Below are positions 16,028 through 24,590 of a DNA stretch of 32,601 bases, piece by piece. Source of the DNA: JBBQER01 sp052148155 (lineage in GTDB: Bacteria > Actinomycetota > Acidimicrobiia > IMCC26256 > PALSA-610). Every line of letters begins with the position of its first letter. Within the stretch, counting starts at the first letter, position 1. The notes beneath the pieces are model-generated. The model saw only the letters and a program-made list of their open reading frames with translations, made no database searches and was not told the origin of the DNA. Where the stretch lies: positions 1 through 32,601 of the forward strand of contig JBKQIY010000240.1 of NCBI GenBank assembly GCA_052148155.1, read 5' to 3'. Position numbers and translations under genes: made by a program.

Positions 16028-17197
16028 TCAGGTCCTCGAACGCCACGCGGCGGCCTCGGATCGCACGATGTCGACGAGGTCACCGAGCGCGAGGTTGCCG
16101 TCATAGATGTGCAGGCCCCACGTGGGACCGAGCGCGTCGACCAGGCGGGGGCGACTGTCGCCGGCCTTGCGAATATCGGTGATCTGCAGCCAGCTCGTCC
16201 CGTCGACGTGTTCGCATTCCGCGCGGAACAGGTCCGGGTAGTTCACCCAAGCAGTCGTCACGTCCGGTTGCGTCGGGAACGAGATGATGCTGTTCATCCG
16301 GCGTGCCGGAAAGTACGGATCGAGGTCGGCGGAACCGCCGGCCAGCGCGGCAGGATTTGTGCACAGCACCTGGTCGCCTTTCGGTGCGCGGCCGAAGAGA
16401 CTGTTCGACGGCGGGGTGTGGTCGAACGACGAGTACGCGATCACACAGCCGACCTGTGACGCACTACGGCACGCGGCGAAGTCTGTGAAGTCGCCGCCAA
16501 CATCCTTGCCGGCAGGCACGATCACGTTGGCGCCGAGCAAGATCGCGGACACGATGCGATCTCGCACCGACGGGTCCGGTTCGATGTCCTCGGCGATGAG
16601 CTGGCGTAACAGAATCGCGCCTTGCGAATGGCCGATGAGCACGATGCCTCGCCCGTCGTTGTCGCGGACGAGATAGTCCTTCCAGGCCGACAGCAGGCTC
16701 TGAAATGCGACTGCGGCCGCGGTCGCGCTGCGGTGGCCGATCGTGGAGAGGGTGCCTTGGCGGTAGATCGGCGCGAACACTCGGCAGACCTGGGAGTAGC
16801 GGGCAGCCTGCGCGACGGCGACGCCCACCTCGGCGGGATCGATCGCGAGGTCGGCGTTCGGTGTCGTCTGCTGAGAGACCGTCGGATACACGTAGAAGCA
16901 GTCGATCTTCGGGTCGGCGGCCGGTGCGACGTTCATGACGGTCTTGGCGCCGTCAGGTCCGACCGCGGTCGAGTCGAGGTTGGTGAGGCACGGGTCGTCG
17001 GGCTCGTCGGGCTCGCAGAGCCAGACCTGGCGGTCGGGGGCAGCGGGCTCGCTGGTCGCTGACGTCGTTGCCGGTGCCGAAGGTGCCGTCGTCGTTGCGG
17101 GCACGCTCGTGGCGTGAGATGACGGCGAAGCGCATCCCGCGAGCGCGACGAAGCACCCGACGATGATTCCGACGATGATTCCGACCCATCGCCTCAT
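16028..17197 (-). CDS. DUF3089 lipoprotein, alpha/beta-hydrolase (lipase-like)
   Basis: A 389-residue exported lipoprotein. The N-terminus MRRWVGIIVGIIVGCFVALAGC is a lipoprotein signal with the lipidated Cys at 22, followed by a Ser/Thr/Pro/Ala-rich spacer to about residue 52. The body matches DUF3089: CFYVYPTVSQQTTPNADL, ARYSQVCRVFAPIYRQ, DNDGRGIVLIGHSQGA (nucleophile Ser in GHSQG), and a final WGLHIYDGNLALGDL. An acidic patch WLCEPDEPDDPC with cysteines precedes the hydrolase domain, and several further Cys probably form disulfides. Esterase or lipase activity at the cell surface is inferred from the fold. It converges with the lysozyme-like gene 11 bases away. Confidence 0.88.
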   Translation of the reverse strand: MRRWVGIIVGIIVGCFVALAGCASPSSHATSVPATTTAPSAPATTSATSEPAAPDRQVWLCEPDEPDDPCLTNLDSTAVGPDGAKTVMNVAPAADPKIDCFYVYPTVSQQTTPNADLAIDPAEVGVAVAQAARYSQVCRVFAPIYRQGTLSTIGHRSATAAAVAFQSLLSAWKDYLVRDNDGRGIVLIGHSQGAILLRQLIAEDIEPDPSVRDRIVSAILLGANVIVPAGKDVGGDFTDFAACRSASQVGCVIAYSSFDHTPPSNSLFGRAPKGDQVLCTNPAALAGGSADLDPYFPARRMNSIISFPTQPDVTTAWVNYPDLFRAECEHVDGTSWLQITDIRKAGDSRPRLVDALGPTWGLHIYDGNLALGDLVDIVRSEAAAWRSRT

Positions 17198-17206
17198 GCC
17201 GTGGCC

Positions 17207-18136
17207 CTAGTCGAGGTAGCGCGTCGACGTCTCGCGCAACACGACCTGACATTGCGCGATGGTGTCGTGCAGGATCTGAGCCACTGGGAGCACCTCGGTA
17301 ATCCGTCCCGCGACTTGACCGCTGAACGCGAACGACGCTTCGAGATTGCCGCCGAAATACAGGTCGTGCACCGATTCGAGCTTCGGGATGACGGCCCGCG
17401 CCTCTCGTTCGGCCGCCTCGCTGAACTTGGTGCGCAGCACCCGGAACGCGGGCGGCGTGTTGCGGTTGAGCAAGAGCGTGTCACCTTCGCTGGCGGTGCA
17501 GATCAACTGTTTCCAGTTCTCGTGTACGGGCGACTCCGCCGCGCTGACCATCCGTGTCCCCATCTGCACTCCGTCGGCGCCGAGCACGAGCGCAGCCGCC
17601 ATCGAGCGACCGTCACAGACGCCACCGGCCGCGATGATCGGCACGTCGACGCGCGAGGCGATCAGCGGCAAGAGCACCATCGTCGACGCGCCGGTCGGAG
17701 CCTTGAACCCTCCGCCTTCGTTTCCTTCGACGACGAGCCCGTCGACGCCGGCGTCGACCGCTTTCAGGGCGCCGCGCAACGACGGGACGACGTGGAAAAC
17801 AGTGAGGCCCGCGTCTTTGAGCGCCGCCGTGTACTTCGTCGGGTCACCGGCCGACGTGGTCACGAACGACACGCGGTTCTCCGCGACGAAGTCGACGATG
17901 CTCGCGTCGCGCACGAAGAGCTGCGCGATATTTACTCCGAACGGCTTGTCGGTGAGGTCTTGCATCTTGCGGATCTCGTCGCGGACGTCGCTCAGCTGAC
18001 CCGAAGACGTCTCGATGACGCCGAGCCCGCCCGCGTTGGAGACCGCCGATGCGAGCTGGGCTCGGGCGATGAAGCCCATCGGCGCCTGCACGATCGGATG
18101 CTCGATGCCGAGGAGCTGCGTGATTCTGGTCCGCAC
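17207..18136 (-). CDS. NAD(P)H-dependent flavin oxidoreductase, nitronate monooxygenase (NPD) family
   Basis: A 309-residue TIM-barrel flavoprotein with a GTG start at 18136. The N-terminus ITQLLGIEHPIVQAPMGFI is characteristic, then AVSNAGGLGVIET, PFGVNI, VVEGNEGGGFKAP, IAAGGVCDGRSMAAALVLGADGVQMGTR (FMN phosphate site) and SGQVAGRITEV. Where class I nitronate monooxygenases and FabK-like enzymes have GGH, with the catalytic or ligand-binding His, this protein has GGGF. True nitronate oxidation is therefore doubtful, and an acyl-CoA-linked or other reductase role is possible. The gene ends 10 bases before the DUF3089 gene and diverges from the BKACE gene, whose ATG is only 19 bases from this GTG. 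Confidence 0.88.
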   Translation of the reverse strand: MRTRITQLLGIEHPIVQAPMGFIARAQLASAVSNAGGLGVIETSSGQLSDVRDEIRKMQDLTDKPFGVNIAQLFVRDASIVDFVAENRVSFVTTSAGDPTKYTAALKDAGLTVFHVVPSLRGALKAVDAGVDGLVVEGNEGGGFKAPTGASTMVLLPLIASRVDVPIIAAGGVCDGRSMAAALVLGADGVQMGTRMVSAAESPVHENWKQLICTASEGDTLLLNRNTPPAFRVLRTKFSEAAEREARAVIPKLESVHDLYFGGNLEASFAFSGQVAGRITEVLPVAQILHDTIAQCQVVLRETSTRYLD

Positions 18137-18155
18137 GGCGTGGCACGCTACCTAC

Positions 18156-19070
18156 ATGACAACTCAAACGCCCGTGATGATCGAGGTCGCCCTCAACGGA
18201 GTCACGAGCCGTGGCCGGAACCCGCAGGTGCCGGCCACGGTCCAAGAGCATGCCGCCGACGCGCTCGCGTGCGTCGCCGCTGGTGCGACGATCGTGCATA
18301 CCCACGCACCCAACCTGGTTGTCGACGCCGAAGAAGCCGCCGAGCAGTACGCGACCGCGTTTCGGCCGGTCGTGGAACAGCACCCGGGGATTGTCTGCTA
18401 TCCGACTGTCGGGTTCGGTCCCACGGTCGAAGATCGGTACCGGCACGTCGAACTGCTCGACGATATGGGTCTGGTACGGGCAGCCGCGGTGGACACCGGA
18501 TCGGTGAATCTCGGCGGCACCGGTCCCGACGGACTTCCACCCGCCAGTGAGTACGTGTACACCAACTCGTTCGCGAAGATCAGGTACGAGATGGACGTGT
18601 GTGCAGCACGCGGGCTCGGCCCGAGCATCTCGATCTTCGAGCCGGGCTTTTTGCAAGTGGTGCTCGCGTACACACGCAGACACGCACTCCCGAAGGGCTC
18701 GCTCGTGAAGTTCTACTTCGCGGGCGGCGGCTACCTGGGAGGTGGAGATCCGCTGTGGGGTTCGCCACCGATCGTCGAGGCGCTCGACCTGTTCCTCGCG
18801 ATGCTCGGTGACACCCAGGTCCCGTGGGCGGTCGCGGTCCTTGGTGGTTCCTTGGTCGACACGCCCATCGTCGGTGCCGCGCTCGAACGCGGCGGCCATC
18901 TGCGGGTCGGCATCGAAGATTGGGACGACGGTCCGTCGAACGTCGAGCAGGTCACGGCCGCGGTCGCGTGCTGTGCCGACGTGGGGCGACGGGTCGCGAC
19001 GATCGCCGAGACGGACGAACTCCTCGGGATACCCAAGTCTCCCTGCACGCCAGCTGCGGGGCCGCTGTGA
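18156..19070 (+). CDS. BKACE-family (DUF849) beta-keto acid cleavage protein
   Basis: A 304-residue TIM-barrel metalloenzyme. The family (type member 3-keto-5-aminohexanoate cleavage enzyme, Kce) condenses a beta-keto acid with acetyl-CoA to give acetoacetate and a new acyl-CoA. The start MTTQTPVMIEVALNG at 18156 fits the family, and an upstream open frame would overlap the divergent flavin oxidoreductase. Zn-binding HTH is seen in GATIVHTHAPN, followed by CYPTVGFGP, FEPGFLQVV, FYFAGGGYLGGGDP and GGHLRVGIEDWDDG. The usual HxHxR reads HTHAPN here, so the residue after the metal motif is atypical. The substrate is unknown. The adjacent divergent NPD-type gene suggests a shared catabolic context. 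Confidence 0.88.
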   Translation: MTTQTPVMIEVALNGVTSRGRNPQVPATVQEHAADALACVAAGATIVHTHAPNLVVDAEEAAEQYATAFRPVVEQHPGIVCYPTVGFGPTVEDRYRHVELLDDMGLVRAAAVDTGSVNLGGTGPDGLPPASEYVYTNSFAKIRYEMDVCAARGLGPSISIFEPGFLQVVLAYTRRHALPKGSLVKFYFAGGGYLGGGDPLWGSPPIVEALDLFLAMLGDTQVPWAVAVLGGSLVDTPIVGAALERGGHLRVGIEDWDDGPSNVEQVTAAVACCADVGRRVATIAETDELLGIPKSPCTPAAGPL

Positions 19071-19184
19071 GTGACGGATGGCAAACCGCTGAGAGTTCCG
19101 TCAAGAGTTCGTCGCGCCGTTCATTCGTCGCGCCGCGGTGTCGAGACAGACTGCGAAGACACAGCGAGCGGAGGAGACGCCGCC

Positions 19185-19715
19185 ATGACCGTGAGCGGTA
19201 TCGGGGCCACCAGCCAAGCGCTAACCAACGCCGGAGTCGATCAAACCAGCGGGCAGAACGGCATGCAGGCGACGCTCGGGCCCGTCGCGCAGCTGTTCGG
19301 GATGAGCACGAGCCAGCTCGACCAAGCGCTGCAAAGCGGCGAAAGTCTCAATGACATTGCGAGCGCCAAAGGCGTCTCCCAGAGTGATCTGATCGCCGCG
19401 ATCAGCCAGGGAATTCAGCAGTCGCAGCCGCCGGGGACGGTTGCGCTGTCCGCCACGCAGCTGACCAACCTCGCGAACCGCATCGCCGGCCACCACCATC
19501 ACCATCACGGCGGCGGCGGTGGCGGATCCAGTTCGAGTTCCACCACGTCGTCGACGAACCCGCTATCGGCGGTCGATCAAGACGTCGATCAGTTGCTCCA
19601 AGACCTGACGACCGCGCTTTCGAGCAATGGCTCGACGTCGATCAACGCGAGCGGAACGGGGACAACGCCCCTCGACCCGCTCACACAGTCGGTCACGATC
19701 GACCAGCAGCTCTAG
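19185..19715 (+). CDS. small signal-less protein with natural His6-Gly6-Ser5 tract
   Basis: A 176-residue protein. The ATG at 19185 has a GAGGAG ribosome-binding site 8 bases upstream and is preferred over an in-frame ATG at 19071. Residues about 28-80 form a small helical region (LGPVAQLFGMSTSQLDQAL and SLNDIASAKGVSQSDLIAAI), with a LysM-like or DUF-type helical look. After ALSATQLTNLANRIAG come six His (103-108), six Gly (109-114) and five Ser (115-119), then a Ser/Thr-rich and Gln/Asp-rich tail. The composition is low in charge with no Cys. There is no signal peptide. The function is unknown. The His run could bind metal ions. Confidence 0.7.
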   Translation: MTVSGIGATSQALTNAGVDQTSGQNGMQATLGPVAQLFGMSTSQLDQALQSGESLNDIASAKGVSQSDLIAAISQGIQQSQPPGTVALSATQLTNLANRIAGHHHHHHGGGGGGSSSSSTTSSTNPLSAVDQDVDQLLQDLTTALSSNGSTSINASGTGTTPLDPLTQSVTIDQQL

Positions 19716-19829
19716 CCAGACCGCCCGCGTCGGGCAGCTCTCGAGCCCGTCAGCGAGGTCCCGGCCGGTTCGGTTCGGGTCGGGTGCGCCGACCAACCCA
19801 TCGTTCCAGTTGCGCACGCCCGGCCCGCG

Positions 19830-20531
19830 TTAGCCCGGCGGGCTGCGCAGCGGCAGCTCGCGCATGAGCGCGGTCTCCGGCCGCGGCGGGGCCATGAACC
19901 GGCCGACATCGGCGAGGATCGCCGAACGTCCGTCGTCGGAATCGAAGAAGCGATCACGGAAGTCTTCGCGGGTGCGAAAGTGCAACTCGGCGACGCCGTC
20001 GATTGCGTTGCCGCCCGGCGTGTACGAGCGACGCACAACGTTCTGGGTGTAGTTCCAAAGTCCGACATGGTGGCGTAGCGCGAGCGGAGTGTGCTGTTCG
20101 GTCCAATGTCGTGCGAACTGCTCATGGGTAAGTCCGTCGGCGCGCTGCATGAACGAAACCATCTTCATGCCGGGCGCGTACTCGCCGTCCGGCCACGTAC
20201 GATCCCACCCGATCGGTTGTCGCCGGTCGACGCGCCATACCTCGACCCGCCGGGCCAGCGCGTGGAGCATGTCACGGGCCGGAACGTCGTCGAGATCATG
20301 GGCTCGGGTCAGGCCGAGCGACACGAGCACGTCACAGTTCGGCACGAGACCTTGGGCGTCGGGCTCACGCGCGTACGGACCCTGGTCGGTTTCGGCCAAG
20401 CTGACCGTGCACGACTCGACCGTCGCCCGAGCGAGCGCCTCCGGAGCCCAATCGTCGACGACGCCGGGCCCAACCGACGTCGATGCCATGTTGACGGCCC
20501 GCCAGACGGCGACGAGGAGATATTCGGTCAT
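19830..20531 (-). CDS. EthD-domain protein
   Basis: About 233 residues, starting MTEYLLVAVWRAVNMA at 20531, one base after the TGA of the upstream GH29 gene (TGA-A-ATG). The N-terminal half has a diverged ferredoxin-like repeat. The C-terminal half is a clear EthD/dimeric alpha-beta barrel domain: MVSFMQRADGLTHEQFARHW, EQHTPLALRHHVGLWNYTQN, GVAELHFRTREDFRDRF and ILADVGRFM. EthD proteins are small oxygenase- or cyclase-associated domains, and ethyl tert-butyl ether degradation is only the founding example. Coupling to a glycosidase-like gene is unusual. The function is not predictable. Confidence 0.8.
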   Translation of the reverse strand: MTEYLLVAVWRAVNMASTSVGPGVVDDWAPEALARATVESCTVSLAETDQGPYAREPDAQGLVPNCDVLVSLGLTRAHDLDDVPARDMLHALARRVEVWRVDRRQPIGWDRTWPDGEYAPGMKMVSFMQRADGLTHEQFARHWTEQHTPLALRHHVGLWNYTQNVVRRSYTPGGNAIDGVAELHFRTREDFRDRFFDSDDGRSAILADVGRFMAPPRPETALMRELPLRSPPG

Positions 20532-20532
20532 T

Positions 20533-22737
20533 TCAGGAAATCCAGACGTCGCCGTCGAGTTGGTTGCCGGCGAGGTCGAGCGCACGGTCCGCGATCACGG
20601 CGTGGTCCCGGGGCGCGCTGATCGCGGTCGCGGAGATATCGACGGTGCCCGCTTCCCACACCAACAAGCCGACGCGACAATCATGGAACCACGAGTCGAC
20701 GACCCGCGTCTCGTTCGCGCCGCGTTCGATCATCGTGCCCGTGTCGCAATGTTCGGCGAGTTGCCGTTCGATCAGGTTGGCTCGGGCGTTCGATCCTTCC
20801 ACGTCGACGGCGCGCATCGTGTGCCAGGCGTTGTTCGATCGCAACACGCTGTCCCTCGCGTCGAGCAGGTGAATCCCCCACCACCGCGTCTCTGTACGAT
20901 TGTGATCAACTCGTGCACCGTCGGTGTTTGCCAGCCTGATCGCGCACAGGTCGTCGCGGCATTCGTTCTCGCTGACGACATGGTCGGCTCCGCCCGCAAT
21001 CATGATGCCAACACCCCAGCGCAGCCCGTGCTGGTAGTTGGCCCGTATCTCGCATCCGGTCGCACCCATCAACGACACGGCGCCGCCCGCGATGACGTTG
21101 CCGATCACACGGTGACCCGCACCACCGGTGAGCGCGACCGACTCGACGTGACAGTCGCGTACGACGATGCGATCGCCGCCGCTGCTGGTCACGCAGGTGG
21201 GCGGCACCATCATGTAGCCAGGAGCGCCGTCGGTCACGGTGATCCGCTCGAGTCTCGAATCGTCGCCCGCGAGATGCACTCCGGGCGCGCCGCCCGCGTC
21301 GATCACAACTCGGCTGGTCGCCAACGACGCCGCCGCGCGCAGCGTCACGCCTGCGGGGACGACGAGCGGAAACGATTCACCGGTCGCGCGTGTGTAACGG
21401 CCCGGACCGACGTCGACGCTCTCACCTGTGGCCGCGTCGGACAGTGCCCCGGTGATCGTGTCGTATCGATGACCGGCCCGCGCCGCGCCTCCCGGCGGTC
21501 GGTCGTGGAGCTTCGCGTGATCGCTGACGCCGAGCTCGATGACGTAACGAGAACCGAACGGGTGCCGTTCGACCGCGCGGGCGTCGACGGCGAGCGTGCC
21601 GGACTCGACGCGGAAACCCAGATCGGCACCGTCGGCCGCCCGGACGCGTACGGCCGTGCCCAGCCCGGCGAACCGTGGTTCCGGGACCGACGAGAGGTCA
21701 AACGCGTGTACGTCGCCACCCGTTCGCGTAAACCAATGTTGTCCTTCGCCTGGCACGTCGAAGCGCGTCGATCCGTGGATCGCGTCGCCGTGCGTGCGGA
21801 TCCACTCGCCGGCGTCGCGAAGTATCTGCGTTTGGATCTCGGGAACGGTGCCATCGGCGTTGGGGCCGACGTTCAGGAGGAGATTGCCGCCCTTGGCGAC
21901 CGTCTCGACGAGCAACGCCACGACCTGCGCCGGCGTGAGATGGTCTTCGACGCGCTCGTTGCGGTTCACGCAGAACGAATAGCCGAGCCCTCGGCAGAGT
22001 TCCCAACGACCCGCGGGCGCGACGTCGGGAACGTCGTATTCGTACACCGCATAGTCGTGACTCGACGCGAACCACCGGTCGTTGAACACGAGATCGAACC
22101 CGCGTTCGCCAGCTACCGCCCGGGCGTCGGCAAGAACCTGATCGGCGCGCCAGTGCTGACCGGAATGACCCCAGTGTCCGTCGCCCCATAACAGCGCAGG
22201 TTCGAAACGGTCAACCAGCTCGCGGATCTGTGGGCGCATGTAGGCGTCGACGTAACGCTGCTCGTCGGGATAGTCCGGATGGCTCCAATCGAGGAGCGAG
22301 TAATAACAACCGAAGATATGGCCCCGGCGGCGCACAGCTTCGGCGAGCTCGGCGGTGACGTCACGCTTCGGGCCGAGACGAACCGACGAACGCTTGGAGA
22401 ACGCGCTGTCCCACCAGCAGAAGCCGTCGTGGTGCTTCGTGACGTGTACCAGATACCGCATCCCCGCGTCGTCGAGGAGCTGGGCGTACTCGTCGGCGTC
22501 GAAACGCTCGAACGTCAGCTGCTCTACGAAGTCGTCGAAGGGGCGTCCGCGGGCGTGCTCACGGTGCCAGGCGACCACCTCCGGCAACGGGCAGGTCGGA
22601 TGGAGCACCATGTCGGGTTTGGTCTCGAGGAACGCCCAGTACCAGTCGGCGTATTCGTGCACCGGCGCGAACGCGGGCACGGTCGCGATGTTCGCGTGCA
22701 CGAACATGCCGTACCGGCACTCGTCGAACCATCGCAT
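20533..22737 (-). CDS. GH29-type alpha-L-fucosidase-like domain fused to a parallel beta-helix domain
   Basis: A 734-residue two-part protein. Residues 1-330 match GH29: MRWFDECRYGMFVHANIATV, EYADWYWAF, YLVHVTKHHDGFCWWDS, GCYYSLLDWSHPDYP, a nucleophile candidate D186 in PALLWGDGHWG, and KGGNLLLNVGPNADG. A beta-sandwich-like segment (about 330-445) follows. Residues about 450-734 are short repeating strands with N/D/G turns (DCHVESVALTGGAGHRVIGN, RLANTDGARVDHNRTE), typical of right-handed parallel beta-helix (pectate-lyase/NosD-like) domains. It has no signal peptide by this start, which is odd for a polysaccharide enzyme. Hydrolysis of fucosides is inferred. The EthD gene is coupled downstream. 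Confidence 0.85.
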   Translation of the reverse strand: MRWFDECRYGMFVHANIATVPAFAPVHEYADWYWAFLETKPDMVLHPTCPLPEVVAWHREHARGRPFDDFVEQLTFERFDADEYAQLLDDAGMRYLVHVTKHHDGFCWWDSAFSKRSSVRLGPKRDVTAELAEAVRRRGHIFGCYYSLLDWSHPDYPDEQRYVDAYMRPQIRELVDRFEPALLWGDGHWGHSGQHWRADQVLADARAVAGERGFDLVFNDRWFASSHDYAVYEYDVPDVAPAGRWELCRGLGYSFCVNRNERVEDHLTPAQVVALLVETVAKGGNLLLNVGPNADGTVPEIQTQILRDAGEWIRTHGDAIHGSTRFDVPGEGQHWFTRTGGDVHAFDLSSVPEPRFAGLGTAVRVRAADGADLGFRVESGTLAVDARAVERHPFGSRYVIELGVSDHAKLHDRPPGGAARAGHRYDTITGALSDAATGESVDVGPGRYTRATGESFPLVVPAGVTLRAAASLATSRVVIDAGGAPGVHLAGDDSRLERITVTDGAPGYMMVPPTCVTSSGGDRIVVRDCHVESVALTGGAGHRVIGNVIAGGAVSLMGATGCEIRANYQHGLRWGVGIMIAGGADHVVSENECRDDLCAIRLANTDGARVDHNRTETRWWGIHLLDARDSVLRSNNAWHTMRAVDVEGSNARANLIERQLAEHCDTGTMIERGANETRVVDSWFHDCRVGLLVWEAGTVDISATAISAPRDHAVIADRALDLAGNQLDGDVWIS

Positions 22738-22805
22738 CGGCGGCGAACGTTACCTGAGCGCTGGTGGGCGGCTGCCCGACCGGCCGGGTGGAGCGCGTGC
22801 CGACA

Positions 22806-23654
22806 TCACGCGACCCGCTGGATCGCGACCCGTACGTCGACGCTCAGGTCGGGGGGACCGTGGAACACGCCCTTGAGGGGAGCGACATCGCCGTAGTCGC
22901 GGCCGCGGGCAACGAGCACGTGCCGTTCGCCTACCTCGGCCCCACTGGTGGGGTCGACCGGATACCACTCGCCGAGCCACGCTTCGAGCCACGCGTGACT
23001 CTGACCGGTGACGGTGTCACCGATCGCGGCGTCCTCGTGCGGATGTAGGTAGCCCGACGCGTAACGAGCCGGGACGCCACAGGATCTGAGCAGCGCGATG
23101 GTGACGTGCACGAAATCTTGGCAGACGCCGCAGCCGACGTCGAGTGCACCACTCGACGTCGTCGACACGTCGGTCGCCCCTGGCTCGTACGCGAGGCGGT
23201 GACGGGTCCATTCAGTCGCAGCGATCACAGCCGCACAGGGATCGGCACATCCAGTGAGGACGTTCACAGCCGCGGCGACACGCGGATCTTCGCATGTCAC
23301 GAAAGCCGAGCTGGTGAGGTACTCGTAAAATTCGTCGCGCCGACAGTCGGCATGCAAGAGCCGCCAGCCGAGGTTGCAGTCGGTCCGAAAGCCGCGAGGC
23401 GGTGCGGTCTCGACCAACGAGCGTCCAGTGACCACGAGACGTTGATGCGGCTCGCTCACATCGAAGGAGCAGACCTCACTTCCCCAATAGTCGACGTAGC
23501 GCAGGATCGGAACCCGCGGCGTGACATGGACGCGATGGTCGAGTACGAGTTGTCCGTCTCGGCATGGCGTGAGGCGGGCCTCGTTGTACGACGCGAGTAC
23601 GTCGCGTGCGTACGTGTACGTGGTCGTATGGTCGACGGACAGACGCCACGTCAT
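22806..23654 (-). CDS. transglutaminase-like cysteine peptidase
   Basis: About 282 residues beginning MTWRLSVDHTTTYTYARDV, the classic start of the bacterial transglutaminase-like protein family found beside alpha-E/ATP-grasp genes (N-terminal beta domain, about 1-85). The catalytic triad is visible: Cys in GCGVCQDFVH, His in GQSHAWLEAW and Asp in YPVDPTSG. The ATG at 23654 overlaps the alpha-E stop by one base (TAATG), which decides the start. It is proposed to cut or form amide bonds in a peptide-linked product made with the two upstream genes. That role is a family-level prediction, not demonstrated here. Confidence 0.93.
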   Translation of the reverse strand: MTWRLSVDHTTTYTYARDVLASYNEARLTPCRDGQLVLDHRVHVTPRVPILRYVDYWGSEVCSFDVSEPHQRLVVTGRSLVETAPPRGFRTDCNLGWRLLHADCRRDEFYEYLTSSAFVTCEDPRVAAAVNVLTGCADPCAAVIAATEWTRHRLAYEPGATDVSTTSSGALDVGCGVCQDFVHVTIALLRSCGVPARYASGYLHPHEDAAIGDTVTGQSHAWLEAWLGEWYPVDPTSGAEVGERHVLVARGRDYGDVAPLKGVFHGPPDLSVDVRVAIQRVA

Positions 23655-24583
23655 TACGCGCTCCATCGAATCGCCGTCGACGCATGGAAGAACCGTTCCG
23701 CGATCGCGAGGTGTGCCTCACTACCCGCGAGTTCGAGCTGGCCAAGATGAGCCGGCAGTGACGCTTCGAGCTCGTCGACGCGCACGAACTCGAGCTCGGC
23801 ACATGCGCGCCCGACAAGCCGGCGAGCTTCGCTCTCGGTCCCTCGTCGGGCAGGCCCGGGATCGAGGTCGAACAGCACGCTCTCCGCGGCGCTCAACGCG
23901 TGGAACACCGACCGCGGGAACAGCCGGTCGAGCAGAAGGAACTCGACAGCCCGGCTTCCGACCACGCCGCGACGAAAGTTGCGCAGGTACGCCTCGTACG
24001 CAGCGCACGACCGCAGCATCGCGACCCAACCTTCGGTCCCCCACGCCTCGCCGAGTCGGGTCGAGAGCAGACGAACGGTCATGTCGACCCGTTCGAGGGT
24101 GCGGCCGAGCACGATGAAGCGCCAGCTGTCGTCGTGGCTCATGCTCGCGTCAGCCAACCCGGCGACGATCGCGGCGCGATCGCGAACCCAACCGAGCAGG
24201 TTGTGGCGGGCGAACGCCGAGCCACCCTGGCGCGCTGAAAGTGTTGCGTGGGTGGTATTGATGCTCTCCCACATCTCCGAAGAGATCGCCTCCCGAGCAC
24301 CGCGAGCGTTGACCCACGCGGCCTCGAGCGAACGCGCGATCGATCCCGGATACCGGGGATCGTCGACGACGAACGCGATGAGCGCGTCGACCTCGGTTCC
24401 GACCGCCGTCGCTGCATCCCCGGCGCCCAGCGCGTCGAGCAATCGCACACACGCCGATTCTTCCTCACCTCGACGGTCTTCGAGCACGCTGTGCGAGTAC
24501 ACGTCCAGGATGCGGGCAGTGCTTTCGGCCCGTTCGGTGTAGCGACCGATCCAATAGAGCGATTCGGCGATGCGCGAGAGCAT
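23654..24583 (-). CDS. alpha-E domain protein (DUF403)
   Basis: A 309-residue all-helical protein with the family start MLSRIAESLYWIGRYTERAESTARILDVYSHSVLEDRR. Later blocks WVNARGAREAISSEMWESIN, WRFIVLGRTLERVDMTVRLL and FLLLDRLFPRSVFHAL also match alpha-E proteins. These are predicted partners of circularly permuted ATP-grasp ligases, and the biochemical function is unknown. It is placed 7 bases after the ATP-grasp gene and overlaps the transglutaminase gene by one base, giving the usual three-gene unit. Confidence 0.92.
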   Translation of the reverse strand: MLSRIAESLYWIGRYTERAESTARILDVYSHSVLEDRRGEEESACVRLLDALGAGDAATAVGTEVDALIAFVVDDPRYPGSIARSLEAAWVNARGAREAISSEMWESINTTHATLSARQGGSAFARHNLLGWVRDRAAIVAGLADASMSHDDSWRFIVLGRTLERVDMTVRLLSTRLGEAWGTEGWVAMLRSCAAYEAYLRNFRRGVVGSRAVEFLLLDRLFPRSVFHALSAAESVLFDLDPGPARRGTESEARRLVGRACAELEFVRVDELEASLPAHLGQLELAGSEAHLAIAERFFHASTAIRWSA

Positions 24584-24590
24584 GATCAGG

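Noticed and set aside
19723..19735. Small hairpin GCCCG-CGT-CGGGC after the His-tract gene as a terminator
   Set aside because: Only a five-base stem with no T tract. Such hairpins are expected by chance in DNA this GC-rich.
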